Source: Panicum virgatum (Eukaryota; Streptophyta; Magnoliopsida; Poales; Poaceae). From it: a stretch of DNA of 64,000 nucleotides. The position numbers and the translations under genes were made by a program. The stretch covers positions 23,422,090 to 23,486,089 of the forward strand of contig NC_053153.1 in assembly GCF_016808335.1 (NCBI RefSeq), read 5' to 3'. Shown here piece after piece: positions 1 through 10,728 of the stretch. The notes under the pieces are model-generated. The model did not search any database, was not told the DNA's origin, and saw nothing but the letters and a program-made list of their open reading frames with translations. Numbering within the stretch: the stretch's first letter is position 1; every line of letters begins with the position of its first letter.

Positions 1-1530
1 TTAAATAAAGCATGTCCGAAGGTTCCCTTTCCTTTGCCGCGTATTGATGAAATCGTTGATTCAACTACGGGATGTGAAATTTTATCCTTTCTTGATGCTT
101 ATTCTGGTTACCACCAAATCAAGATGAAAGAGTCCAACTAGCTCGCGACCTCTTTTATCACACCATTCGGCATGTACTGCTATGTCACGATGCCTTTTGG
201 CCTCAGAAACGCCGGAGCTACATACCAGCGGTGTATGCTTCACGTATTCGGGGACCATATCGGGCGAAACATAGAGGCATATGTCGATGATATTGTTGTG
301 AAATCCAGGAAGGCGGACGACCTGGTCGCTGATCTCAGGATCGCGTTCGATTGCCTAAGGGCCAAAGGGGTAAAACTCAACCCGGAAAAATGCGTTTTCG
401 GGGGTACCTCGAGGCATGCTCTTGGGTTTCATTGTCTCCTAGCGTGGCATCGAGCCCAACCCTAAAAAAGTCGAGTCCATCACATGGATGGGACCGATCC
501 GAGACTTGAAGGGGGTACAGAGGGTCATGGGCTGCCTCGCAGCTCTCAGCCATTTCATCTCACGCCTCGGCGAAAAAGGCTTGCCTCTGTACCAACCCCT
601 GAGGAAAACTGAGTGCTTCACGTGGACCCCCGAAGCTCAAGGAGCCCTCGACAAGCTGAAGGCATCGCTCACTCATGCCCCCATTCTCACACCACCCATA
701 GACGGCAAGCCCCTCTACCTGTACGTAGCTGCGACGACCCAAGTGGTCAGCGTGGTGATCGTTGTCGAAAGACAAGAGGAGGACCATACTCTGCCTGTCC
801 AACGGCCGGTGTACTACATCAGCGAAGTGTTGTCCGAAACCAAGACACGCTATCCACAGATCTAGAAGCTGCTATACGCGGTGGTCTTGGCTCGGCGCAA
901 GCTGCGCCACTACTTTGAGGCCCATCCCGTCACCGTGGTATCGTCTTTCCCTCTAGGAGAGATAGTCCACAACAGGGAAGCCGAGGGTAGAATTGCCAAG
1001 TGGTCTGTGGAGCTGATAGGAGAAACTCTCACCTACACGCCTCGCAAGGTGATCAAGTCCCAAATCTTGGCCGACTTCGTCACTAAGTGGATGGACATTC
1101 AGCTGCCCCCACCGCAAATCCAAGCTAAATGCTGGACCATGTACTTCGACGGGTCACCGGCGCCGGCCTCCTCTTCATCTCAACCATTGGAAAGCACATG
1201 CGCTACATAATTCACCTACACTTCCCTGCGCCGAACAACATGGCGGAGTACGAGGCCCTCCTCAGCGGCCTCCGCACCGCCCTTGAGTTAGGCATCAAGC
1301 GTCTCGACGTCTGGGGAGACTCCCAGCTCATTATCGACCAGGTGATGAAGCAGGCGAGTTGCCACAACAAGAAGATGGAGGCGTACTGCAACGCAGTGCG
1401 TCGCCTCGAAGACAAGTTCGATGGGCTCGAGCTCAACCACATCGCGCGCAAGTCCAATGAGGAAGCAGACTAACTAGCCAAGATCGCGTCCGAGCGGACC
1501 ACCGTTCCCCTGAACGTCTTCGCCCGCGAC
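1..1530 (+). pseudogene. gypsy pol remnant: reverse transcriptase and dual RNase H
   Basis: Frame 1 opens inside reverse transcriptase, with a SFLDAYSGYHQI block and the catalytic YVDD at about 280-291. An in-frame stop lies at 139-141, and the frame shifts near 425-440. The RT connection and first RNase H continue in another frame from 488, with a further stop near 865. A second RNase H-like region follows at about 1125-1490. It begins with a YFDGS block and carries a WGDSQLIIDQV block, as in the extra archaeal-type RNase H of Tat elements. Several stops and shifts show it cannot encode a working polyprotein. Reverse transcription is the family role; this copy is dead. Confidence 0.85.
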
Positions 1531-2790
1531 CTCGCTAAGCCATCTGTCGACTTCAAGAACCCTGCGGAAGCCGTCGGAGCAGCACCCGGACCCTCGGGGG
1601 CTGCGACCACAGAGCCATCGGCCGCGGACCCCTCGACGGAGGAGCCCGAGGCCATGGACACTGACTTCGAGACCTCCTCTATGGACGAGGCCGAAGAAAT
1701 GGAGATCGACGAGGCCCCGTCTCCGCGAGATTGGCACACCCAGTACCTTGACTGGATAATTCGAGGGGTCCTACCCTCGGATCGTGCTCAAGCGCGGCGC
1801 ATCGCTAGGCGAGCCAAGTCCTTCGTCCTAATTGATGACAAGCTATACAAGCGCAGTCCCTCGGGCATCTTGCAACGCTGCATCCCGACCCTCGAGGGCA
1901 AGAAGCTGATTTGAGACGTCCACGCTGGCAAGAAGCTGATTTCGATAGGGCTTCTACTGGCCCACTGCGGTCACCGACGCCACTGACATTGTGCGGACTT
2001 GCGAGGGTTGCCAGTTCTACGCCCGGAAGACACACCTCCCGGCCCATATCCTGCAGACCATCCCCATCACATGGCCGTTCGCCGTGTGGGGATTGGACCT
2101 CGTCGGCCCACTGCAGAAGGCGCCCGGGGGCTACACCCACTTGTTGGTGGCAATCGACAAGTTCTACAAGTGGATCGAGGCTCGGCCTATCGACAAGATG
2201 AAGTCCGAACAAGCCGTGCTGTTTTTCACTGACATTGTCTTCTGGTTTGGGTTCCCAAATTCGATCATCACCGACAACGGCACCCAGTTCACGGGCAAGA
2301 AATTCTTGGCGTTCTACGATAGCTACCACATACGCGTGGACTGGTCGGCTGTGGCGCACCCACAGACGAATGGGCAAGTGGAACGTGCCAATGGCATGAT
2401 CCTTCAAGGCCTGAAGCCAAAGATCTTCAACAAGCTGAACAAGTTTATGGCGCCGAGGCCATGCTCCCCACAGACTTGGAGTACGGGTCACTGAGGCTCA
2501 AGGCCTACCAAGAGCAGCAGAACCAGCTTGTATGTGGTGCTCCTTCACTTAGCACGATATCAGCAGTCCCTGCGAAGATACCAAGCGCAGAGAGTTCGAC
2601 GCCGAGACCTCAACAAGGGCGACATGGTGCTGAGGCTTCGATAGGACAACAGGGGACGCCACAAGCTTTCACCACCGTGGGAAGGCCCATATATCATCGT
2701 TGAGGTGCTCAAGCCCGGCACGTACAAGCTGGTGAATGAAAACGGCAAAGTCTTCGCTAATGCTTGGTAGATACAGCAGCTACGTCGCTT
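1531..2790 (+). pseudogene. gypsy pol remnant: linker, integrase core and C-terminal domain
   Basis: An acidic, Ala/Pro-rich linker (about 1500-1730) leads into a decayed HHCC region. The integrase core is open from about 1991 to 2450. It contains GLDLVGP (first Asp), ITDNGTQFTGKKF (second Asp) and the HPQTNGQVERANG block carrying the catalytic Glu. Around 2445-2465 the frame jumps from the end of the core to a later part of the family protein, so an internal deletion is inferred. The C-terminal domain (GPYIIVEVLKPGTYKL) is at about 2685-2760 and ends near 2770, with extra stops. Integrase would join element DNA to the host; this copy is inactive. Confidence 0.85.
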
Positions 2791-3290
2791 TTATCCTTAG
2801 AATTCCAAGCTATTTGTACATCGTTTGTACTCATATTTAAGATTTCCCTAAACAATAAAGGAGTATGCTTTACTTATTTATTTTTTGGAAACTTTTCGGA
2901 CCCTCGGGGGCTCGGATACGCACGAACACTGAGGTACGCCTGGCTTTACCCTCGGCAAAGCCAAGCCTCCCTCGGGGGCTACTACGGGGGGAACCCCCGA
3001 ACGTCCCCAAAAATCGCCAACGTTTTTTTGAAAAATTTCTGTATCTAAGTTTCTCGTATACTTAGAAAGCTATATGCAAGGCGCAAATGACTAAGGAACG
3101 GGATCGGCCGAGCCGCGGGACTGCCTATGCCTCCGGGATACGGCATCCCCACTCACCTCCCTACGCTTAAGTCATTGTGAACGCAAACTTCCTCGCTGAA
3201 AACTATCTAAGACGCATACGAGAACACAGAAGTTAAGTAGGAAAAGCGAAGGCTCGAACGCACAAGGCCTCGATGGGCCACACTGTCGAT
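2791..3290 (+). other. non-coding spacer between pol and antisense ORF
   Basis: About 500 bases follow the end of integrase. They contain the CCCTCGGGGGCT phrases common in this retroelement group (about 2900-2990) and no supported gene. Confidence 0.6.
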
Positions 3291-4268
3291 TTACAATAAC
3301 AAATTTCTTAAATCCAGAAGTACGATTACGACAAGTACTAACTTATTACATGGGCTCCGAGGCCCAGACTTCCTATAGGTTATCCTCCCCCCTTGCGGGT
3401 CTTCAATGGCAACGAATTCAGCTATGGGGGGGGGGATGTCAGCTTCAAGCTTCCCAGCCAGGACGGTGGCGAACCCCTCAACGGTGGTGTCGGCGTCGTT
3501 CATGATGGCTGACGCGGTGTCCGGGCTGGCATCGGTAGGGACGATGTACCCCGACGACCCCCTCTGGAGGTCCATAATGTAGTGCGTCGAGGCCACGGCG
3601 AGGGCTCGTAGGACACCGAGGCGGAAAGTGCTCTTGGCGTGCTCAGCGATCTGGCCACCTAGCGCTCGCAGGCAGCTGACCACCGAGCTACCAGACACAG
3701 CACCGTCCCCCTCGAGCTCCTGGCACATGCTCATGGCGGTCCGCTCCAGTTCAGCGTATTCAACCTGCGCCGCCATGAGCGCGGTGTTGACAGGCTCCTT
3801 CGCCGCAGTCTCGTCCGCCACCTTCTGCCTCAACTCTGATCAGAGGAACCAAGATAAGTTGCGATAAACTCAGATCAAACGACAATGAAATTTTGAACGC
3901 TCACCCGCAATATTTTTCTACGCCTCTTCCTGCTGGACCCAGGCGGCCTCCTCGAGCGAGGACAAGGAGTCCTCCTCCTTGAGGGCGGCCTCCGTGTTCC
4001 GGACGTCCACCTCCTTTTCCTCGAGGGTTCTTCCCTTCTCCTCGAGGGTCCCGGTCAGCATAGCGACTATCGCCTTCTCGCGCTGGAGCTCGGCCTCCTT
4101 TTGCTCGAGTGCCGTCCTGACACACTGCAGCTCGGCAGTCTGCGCCTCGGCCTTCTGAGCCTTCTGCTCCGCCGCAGCCCTCTGGACGTCGCACTAGCCG
4201 GTGGTCCACGCCAGCTCCTCTAGCGCCTGCTGGCGCGCCCCCAGGTCTGTCATCTTGGTGTTGGCGTC
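3291..4268 (-). pseudogene. antisense extra ORF of the Tat element, C-terminal coiled-coil part
   Basis: This continues the same antisense frame on the other side of the nested insertion. The frame left at 10733 resumes at 4263 once one copy of the GCGTC duplication is removed. Positions 4260-3905 encode a Glu/Lys/Gln/Ala-rich helical stretch (ELQCVRTALEQKEAELQREK), probably a coiled coil, with one stop near 4197. A donor-like GTGAGC lies near 3905 and an acceptor near 3840. The last exon (3833-3291) ends the protein. Only shape can be stated; no enzyme motif is visible. Confidence 0.65.
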
Positions 4269-4743
4269 TGTTGACGCTCCTTAGCGCCCCAATTTATGTA
4301 CCGCAAGCGCACGGACCGTGGTAGCTTTTCCCTTAGAGTACTCCCCCAAGGTTTATCAATCTGTGGATCGACAAAGAACTACCTAAGATTTTCCATCTAA
4401 TCTAACGGATCTATCCTAACATGAAGCATGAATTGCACATATAGAGTAAACATTTGATAGATATGAGTGTTGTGTAAAGGTTGATCGCATCCATGAACAT
4501 CGGTAAGGATAAAGCATGACCGAAGGTATGACTAAGCCTATCACACGCATTCTAGTTGTAGTTCTAGCTAAACGAGTAAGCACAACATGCATCTCATCCA
4601 AAGCCTCTTCAAATCGCGACCTCTAAATTGACCCTCGAAACCCCAAATCTTACACAGGCCACGCCCTGTCACGGCGCTCCCTATCGGTAGAGTAGTTTCA
4701 GAGCACGAAGATGTGTCGAACCCCTTTGGTATGTTCGGCATGA
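4269..4743 (-). repeat. 3' LTR of the nested element, truncated on its inner side
   Basis: The outer ~475 bp match the right LTR closely. Identity then stops abruptly near 4743, and the remaining ~1 kb of LTR is not found next to it. A deletion or replacement at the LTR/interior border is inferred. Confidence 0.75.
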
Positions 4744-7700
4744 AAGAATATGTATGTATAGGCTTTGGTAGGTAGAACTTTGTAAGAGATTCACAAATGT
4801 AGATAGCATAGGAATTAAGTTTTCAAATTAAACAACACAAGGTGTAAGATCATCGGTAGACTTAAATCAAAGAGCAACATAGAATATGTGGGTCTAGAAT
4901 TTAGTCATTTAACCTCCACAAATAAAAGAGCCGGTATTTAATCATTTTAATTCCATTTAATTGAGAGCAAATGGTTAAGTCATATACAACATAGCGTAGG
5001 TAAAACAAAGCAGCAACTTTCATCATTTTTCCATAAGCAAAAGGCATTGCCAAAATGTATCAATGTGGTGAGCACAAATTATGGTGATCCTACACTTATT
5101 GAAAACAAAAACAAAACTAGGTTGTCCTCCTAGAAGCCATGTGATAGGTTGAGAGATATATACAAAGGTTGCATCTATGGTTGAAGGCATATATGTACAA
5201 GCATTTAGAAAAAGAGAGAGTTGAGGAAGAATTACCGTCCTTCTCGATGCTCGTAATGAAGTGTAGCGCGGCCTCCCCCATACTTAAGCATTGTGCTAAG
5301 CATGGAAGAAGAATCATGAGCATCTTGTGGCAACCGTGATTATCTTACTCCATGAGATCTTTCTTCCTTGTCCACGAAATCCTCCCCCATACTTAGCATG
5401 ATGCTAGGCGTGGAAGGAGAAGATGGACCATCTTGCAATTCTTGAAGTCATTCCCTCATGTGTATGAATATCATCTTCAATGTGTCTTCACCTTTGTTGC
5501 CTCAATTTCCTTCAACTTCTTCTTGTACTAAGTCATGGTCCCAATCATTGCTTCACATCGTCGTCGCCTCCTTCAATTCCTCGTTGTCCCATTGCTGCCT
5601 CATCTTCACAAATTTTTCTTTCAATTTCCAGAACAGAACATGTACTGAAACATTGCTCCATTGCGAAGTGCACGAATTTTTTGTTTCCAACGAGTCCTCA
5701 TTCGCCCAAAATTGATTCCGAACAAGAGAGTTATGTCCATTTCATCCCAGCGTTGCAATCTGTCCCGACGAATTTCAGAACGCGCAACGTCTAATGTTCT
5801 TGCCATATCTCCTTGTACGGGTCTTCAAATTCATTGATTTTGGATGCGTTGGAACCGGAATTTTATGGAGCTTCTGAATATCAACTTTTTCTTCCTTGTA
5901 CATCTCTGTCCATGTGCAAAATTTGATGAAAACAGCAGGGTTTGCTCTCGAACTTTGGAGATGTTGACGAATTTGATTTCTTCTTTGATCACGAATTCAT
6001 GGGAACGCTTTGTTATGCCTGCAAAACAATTAAGTGCACACACTACCCCCGAGGAGATGGTCGGGAGTAGAGACAAATGCTAACAAACCAACCATCCCTA
6101 GAATCTTAACTTGTGGGATAGCTAGCTTAGCAAAATCTGATGAGTGTACGTGCGTGCAAGTGTAAATGCAGATGAAAGGAAGATATATAAACAAGGACAA
6201 TGTTTGCACCATGTTCTAAACACCATGTTTACAACTAGGTTGCTTAATTTTCTATATAGCCATAAAGATATAACCGAGGTCAAAACACCATGTTCATTTC
6301 AAGGTTAAAAATTCTTCACGACGCAAGAAAGGTAAAGCGCATTGCAAAGCTTATAAATCAACCTAAAGCAACATGAGAACAAAATGGATTGCTATCTTGG
6401 TCAAAAGAGCTTAAAGATGGAGGTCCGCAAACAAGTTTAAACACCATGTTTACACAAGATTGCAAAAGGTAAATGCTATCATGATAAGCATTATATGGAT
6501 AGGAAAGCATACATCAATAAAATTGAGACCAACCTAGCAAAATGAGGGCATGAATAATGGAATGGATGCAAAGTGCAAATGCAAAGTTAGCAAAAACAAG
6601 TGTTAGCAAGGTTGAAAGGACCTTTCGATGTTGTTCCGCAACTAGCTTATTCAAAAATAATTGCTAAGAGTGACAAAAAGCCTACGCGACACTTCATAAG
6701 AAGTGAGGCTTTTTTCAATGAAAAGGTTATTTATCGAAAAGGACCAAGCAACCGAGCTAACAAGGTTTTAGAAGTAGGTTTATGGGTTTCCTATATTTTT
6801 GGCTTAAAACAAAAATTTTGAAGAGGGAGTGTTGGGTATAGAAATTCTATCTAAGGTGGTTTTAAAAAACTAGAGAGAAACAAAAGTTAGATTTTTTTGA
6901 ATGAAAAACATAACCTATGGTTTTAGGATTGCTCTATGAGTGGTTTTCCTAAGGGTTTTAGGATCTCAAAAGCGAGGCTAGTCAATGTTTTTAGAAAAAG
7001 TTTTTTTAAATGCAACATGCAATGCAATGCAAGGGTGAGACGAACAACATAGTATGCAATGCAACACGGGGTGGGTGAACAAAATGATATGACATGATGA
7101 GGTGGTCTAAAAAAACAAAAAGTTAGCCTAAGTTAACTAGCCACAAGTTTAGAATCAAAGGGTGGTGCAATGCTTCATAAATCTCTCTAAAAAGACACAA
7201 AGAGAAAGACTCAAAACACTAATAGGCACACAAAAAGGTCTACAAGTTTCCCAAGATCAAATAACAAAGTGCTCCCTCAATAACATTTAGAATGAACAAC
7301 ATGAAGTTGTGATTTTTGTTAGAGCAATGGTACAATGTTACTTGATATTCCGATTAAAGAGTGCAATGTAGACGGTCATATTAATAAAATAAAAGATCGG
7401 GTTGCCTACCGCAAAGCGCTTCATTTAAAGTCATAGAGCTCGACTTTCTTACTTTCAAATTGATGCGAAGCCATGGTCCTTCATGCAAGAGGTGAAGGTG
7501 TTCCATGCAGTTTGATGTCGCCTCTTGTAATCCATCGTGGTTTGCTTACAACATCTTCATTTGTCGAAGGTACACCGCTTATGTCTTTATTTGTCTATGT
7601 TCTTGGGGTCTTTGTTTTGTTCTTCTCCTCTGAATTTGATTATGTACACTTGATGAAAGCATTGCCCAAGCTCCTCCTCGTAGTCGTCATCGTTATCTCC

Positions 7701-9210
7701 TCTATCTTGCTCCCATTATGTTGCTCCTGCCTTCGATTTTCCCCTGTATACAGAATAGAACATATACCAAAATATAGCTCTATTGAAAAGTTTATGAAAT
7801 TACCTTTCCAACAAGTGGTCATTCGCTTTAAACGGAGTCCAAACGAGAGAGTTATGACCGTTTTACTTTAGCGCTGTGTGCTGTCCAGAAAATTTCAGAG
7901 TGCACGACCTTCGATGTTTTGGCCATAACTTCTTGTAGGAAACTTCGATTGACTTCATTCTTGATTCATTGGAACCGGAAATTCATGGGGCTTTTGTATA
8001 TTGAAAAATATACTGCAATTTTATTCTGAGGTCAAGCATAATATTAATGATAACAATGACTTCTTACGAATCGATCATAAGATGTCGATGATCTTGATCT
8101 TGTGGTCTTCGGAGCATCTTATTGTGCATCCTTGGCCTTAAGGTCATCACCATTGATTCACCAGCGAGTAGCATGGCTCCAATGGTCTGTCTCCATGGTT
8201 CTTGCTTTGCCTAAGGTGTCGGGATCGAAGGAGGCTCCCGTGCATCGTGTCGATGATCAGAGCGATCTATTTCTTTGATTGCACTCGACTAGAAGCTTCT
8301 TGAGCATCCCATGGAGAAGATGGGTGGCATCATGGTTCCTCTAATCTTGTTGTCTCCAGAGTTGGTCAACTTCAAATCATCAACTTTTGTGCACAAGGTC
8401 CTCCAAACATCTTGCGACATCGTCATCACTTTCTCCATTGTTTCTTGCTGCCTCTTCTTCATTGAATTCCTTATTCATCCTGCACAGAACATGTACCAAA
8501 ATTCTACTCCATGGAAAGCCTTATGAAATTACCTTTTCAACGAGTGGTCATTGATCCCAAACGGACCCCGGATGAAGAAGTTATGGTCGTTTTACTCCGG
8601 CACTACGCTCTGTCCCGAGACATTTCAGAACGCGCAGCGTTGAAAGATTTTACCATAACTCTTCACACCGATCTCCAAAATTCACGATTCTTGATGCGTT
8701 GGAAAGAAGACTTGAAGGAGCTTTACAATATACAATTTTCTCTTATGGTACTTCTCTGATCATGGATGAAAATCTCATCACAACAGCAGCACTTTGGAGA
8801 TGATGATGATCCGATCGCACGATTTTCTTTTTGGGCATACTTCACATCTATTGCTTGAACAAACAAATCTCCAAGAGCGAATCTTTTGCTTTGGGGAGTG
8901 GGGACTCGATAGTGGATGTTGGGCCACTAACAAAATTTAGCACCTACCACTAAAGAGCGAATCTTGATGTTGTTGCCGTCATGTCGATGTGGACGTTGTC
9001 GATGTTCCATGTCGAGGCTCCTCGATCATCTTGTTGCCGATTGTTGAAATTTGTTGAAGTGGATTATGGACTTCTCGAAGTCCAAGTTTGGTGTCTAGCT
9101 TTTTCCACCTGCTTTCAAGGACACAAACAAGAAAACAAGGGTATATTCAATAATAAAAATTAGGGTTAGTCCAAAAAACTAGATAGATCGCCCTAGGTTC
9201 GAGTTGCCGA
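4744..9210 (-). other. non-coding interior of the nested element, with three diverged internal repeats
   Basis: Most of it is AT-rich with no supported coding region. Three related segments occur at about 5630-5935, 7740-8015 and 8480-8770. Each contains an AACA(T/C)(G/A)TACC-like start, a GAGTTATG(A/G/T)CC(G/A)TTT-like middle and a TTGGAACCGGAA or TTGGAAAGAAG-like end. They look like old copies of one ~290-bp unit. The short ORFs inside them are not conserved between copies. Confidence 0.6.
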
Positions 9211-9228
9211 TCCCCGGCAACGGCGCCA
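9211..9228 (-). other. primer-binding site, complementary to tRNA-Asp 3' end
   Basis: The plus strand reads TCCCCGGCAACGGCGCCA, which equals the 3' end of plant tRNA-Asp including CCA as I know it. On the minus strand this is the primer-binding site just inside the 5' LTR (9237-10728), and it fixes the element's direction. Confidence 0.8.
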
Positions 9229-9236
9229 GAAAAGCT

Positions 9237-10728
9237 TGTTGACGCTCCTTAGAGCCTCAATTTATGTACCGCAAGCGCACAGATCGTGGTAGCTTTTCCC
9301 TTAGAGTACTCCCCCAAGGTTTATCAATCCGTGGATCGACAAAGAACTACCTAAGGTTTTCCATCTAATCTAATGGATCTATCCTAACATGAAGCATGAA
9401 TTGCACATATAGAGTAAACCTTTGATAGATATGAGTGTTGTGTAAAGGTTGATCGCATCCATGAACATCGGTAAGGATAAAGCATGACCGAAGGTATGAC
9501 TAAGCCTATCACACACATTCTAGTTGTAGTTCTAGCTAAACGAGTAAGCACAACATGCATCTCATCCAAAGCCTCTTTAAATCGCGACCTCTAAATTGAC
9601 CCTCGAAACCCCAAATCTTACACAGGCCACACCCTGTCACGGCGCTCCCTATCGGTAGAGTAGTTTCAGAGCACGAAGATGTGTCGAACCCCTTTGGTAT
9701 GTCTGGCATGAACCCCTTGCCACCACGGCTACAAGAACACCCTAAGTGACCTATCTTAAGAATAGATCTAAGAATAAGTACACCAAAGAAAGAACGAAAT
9801 CAACAAAAGAGGTACTCCCAAGCGTCAACCCAGGAGATACTTGATCGCTAAATAGATTGGATGACATGAAGACATTATTCACATAATAGATTCGTTTGGA
9901 TCGTCACCACCGAGTACATACCATCGACGACTCCAACTAGCTCATGAACTCCACCATGACACAACCACGCAGGGAGGCCATGGCGGCTAGGGGCGACCTA
10001 AGCCATCTCCTAGACAACTTCGAAAACTTGCGGCGGCCGTCGTCTCCCTCCGGTTTTGGCCCTAGGTTTTCGTCAAGTTCTGGGTGGATGGATGCCCCGA
10101 GTTGAATAAGGTGCGAGCTATTTATGAGCCGAGGAAGCCACCGGTCGAAGGGGAGGTCGAACCGCCTCAGAAATGGGCTAGGCCGGCCGGCTCATGGGCC
10201 TAGGCCGGCTGGCCTACCCTCTTTCGGGCCCTCCTCGGTCTCATGTTTCGTGTGTAGACTCCTCGCATCTTCTAGAGTTTATGTCCTTCACGATTGCACC
10301 CCTTTGGACGTCGTTATCTTGGAGATATCTTCGAGGAAAGGATAGGATAGAGAATCCTTTCTTAAATCTTCATTTGCTTTGCTTAATCTCAAAGTATCTT
10401 GATCTCATCTTTGTGGGCTTGGTCCTTTGGGCTGTCTTGGAGGATGGATGTGCATGAATGGGCTTCGAATCAACATGGGCTTTGGTCTTTCCTTTGGGCT
10501 TTGGCCTTCGTCTTTCTCCATGTTAGCACTCGATCACGGGCCTCGTCATTTCATGCTCCAAAATAGGCCAAAAACCTACAAAAACGAAGTTCCTCCAAAA
10601 TATATGTGCAAATATGAAAATGACCAATAATTAGGCCGGGGTTAGGACGGTTAGTGATTTTGATATTAAATTCATGCCATTATCAAGGATAAACAAGGGA
10701 TAAAATGGGTACTTAAGGAGCGCCAACA
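9237..10728 (-). repeat. 5' LTR of the nested element (1492 bp)
   Basis: It runs from TGTTGACGCTCC at 9237 to GCGCCAACA at 10728, with short inverted ends. The first ~475 bp match the left LTR, with about 13 differences by eye, many of them C/T or G/A. Confidence 0.85.

Larger units (their letters stand above)
4269..10728 (-). mobile_element. nested non-coding LTR retrotransposon (LARD-like)
   Basis: The element starts TGTTGACGCTCCTTA and ends TTAAGGAGCGCCAACA. It is flanked by a perfect 5-bp target duplication, GCGTC (4264-4268 and 10729-10733). A tRNA-Asp type primer-binding site on the minus strand lies next to the right-hand LTR, so the element reads leftward. I find no gag or pol homology in the roughly 4.5 kb interior. 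That makes it a non-autonomous large retrotransposon derivative. It inserted into the antisense ORF of the Tat element and is therefore younger. Confidence 0.85.

Noticed and set aside
9195..9228. Possible tRNA-Asp gene
   Set aside because: Only the 3' 18 bases plus CCA match, with no cloverleaf upstream; the position next to an LTR makes it a primer-binding site.
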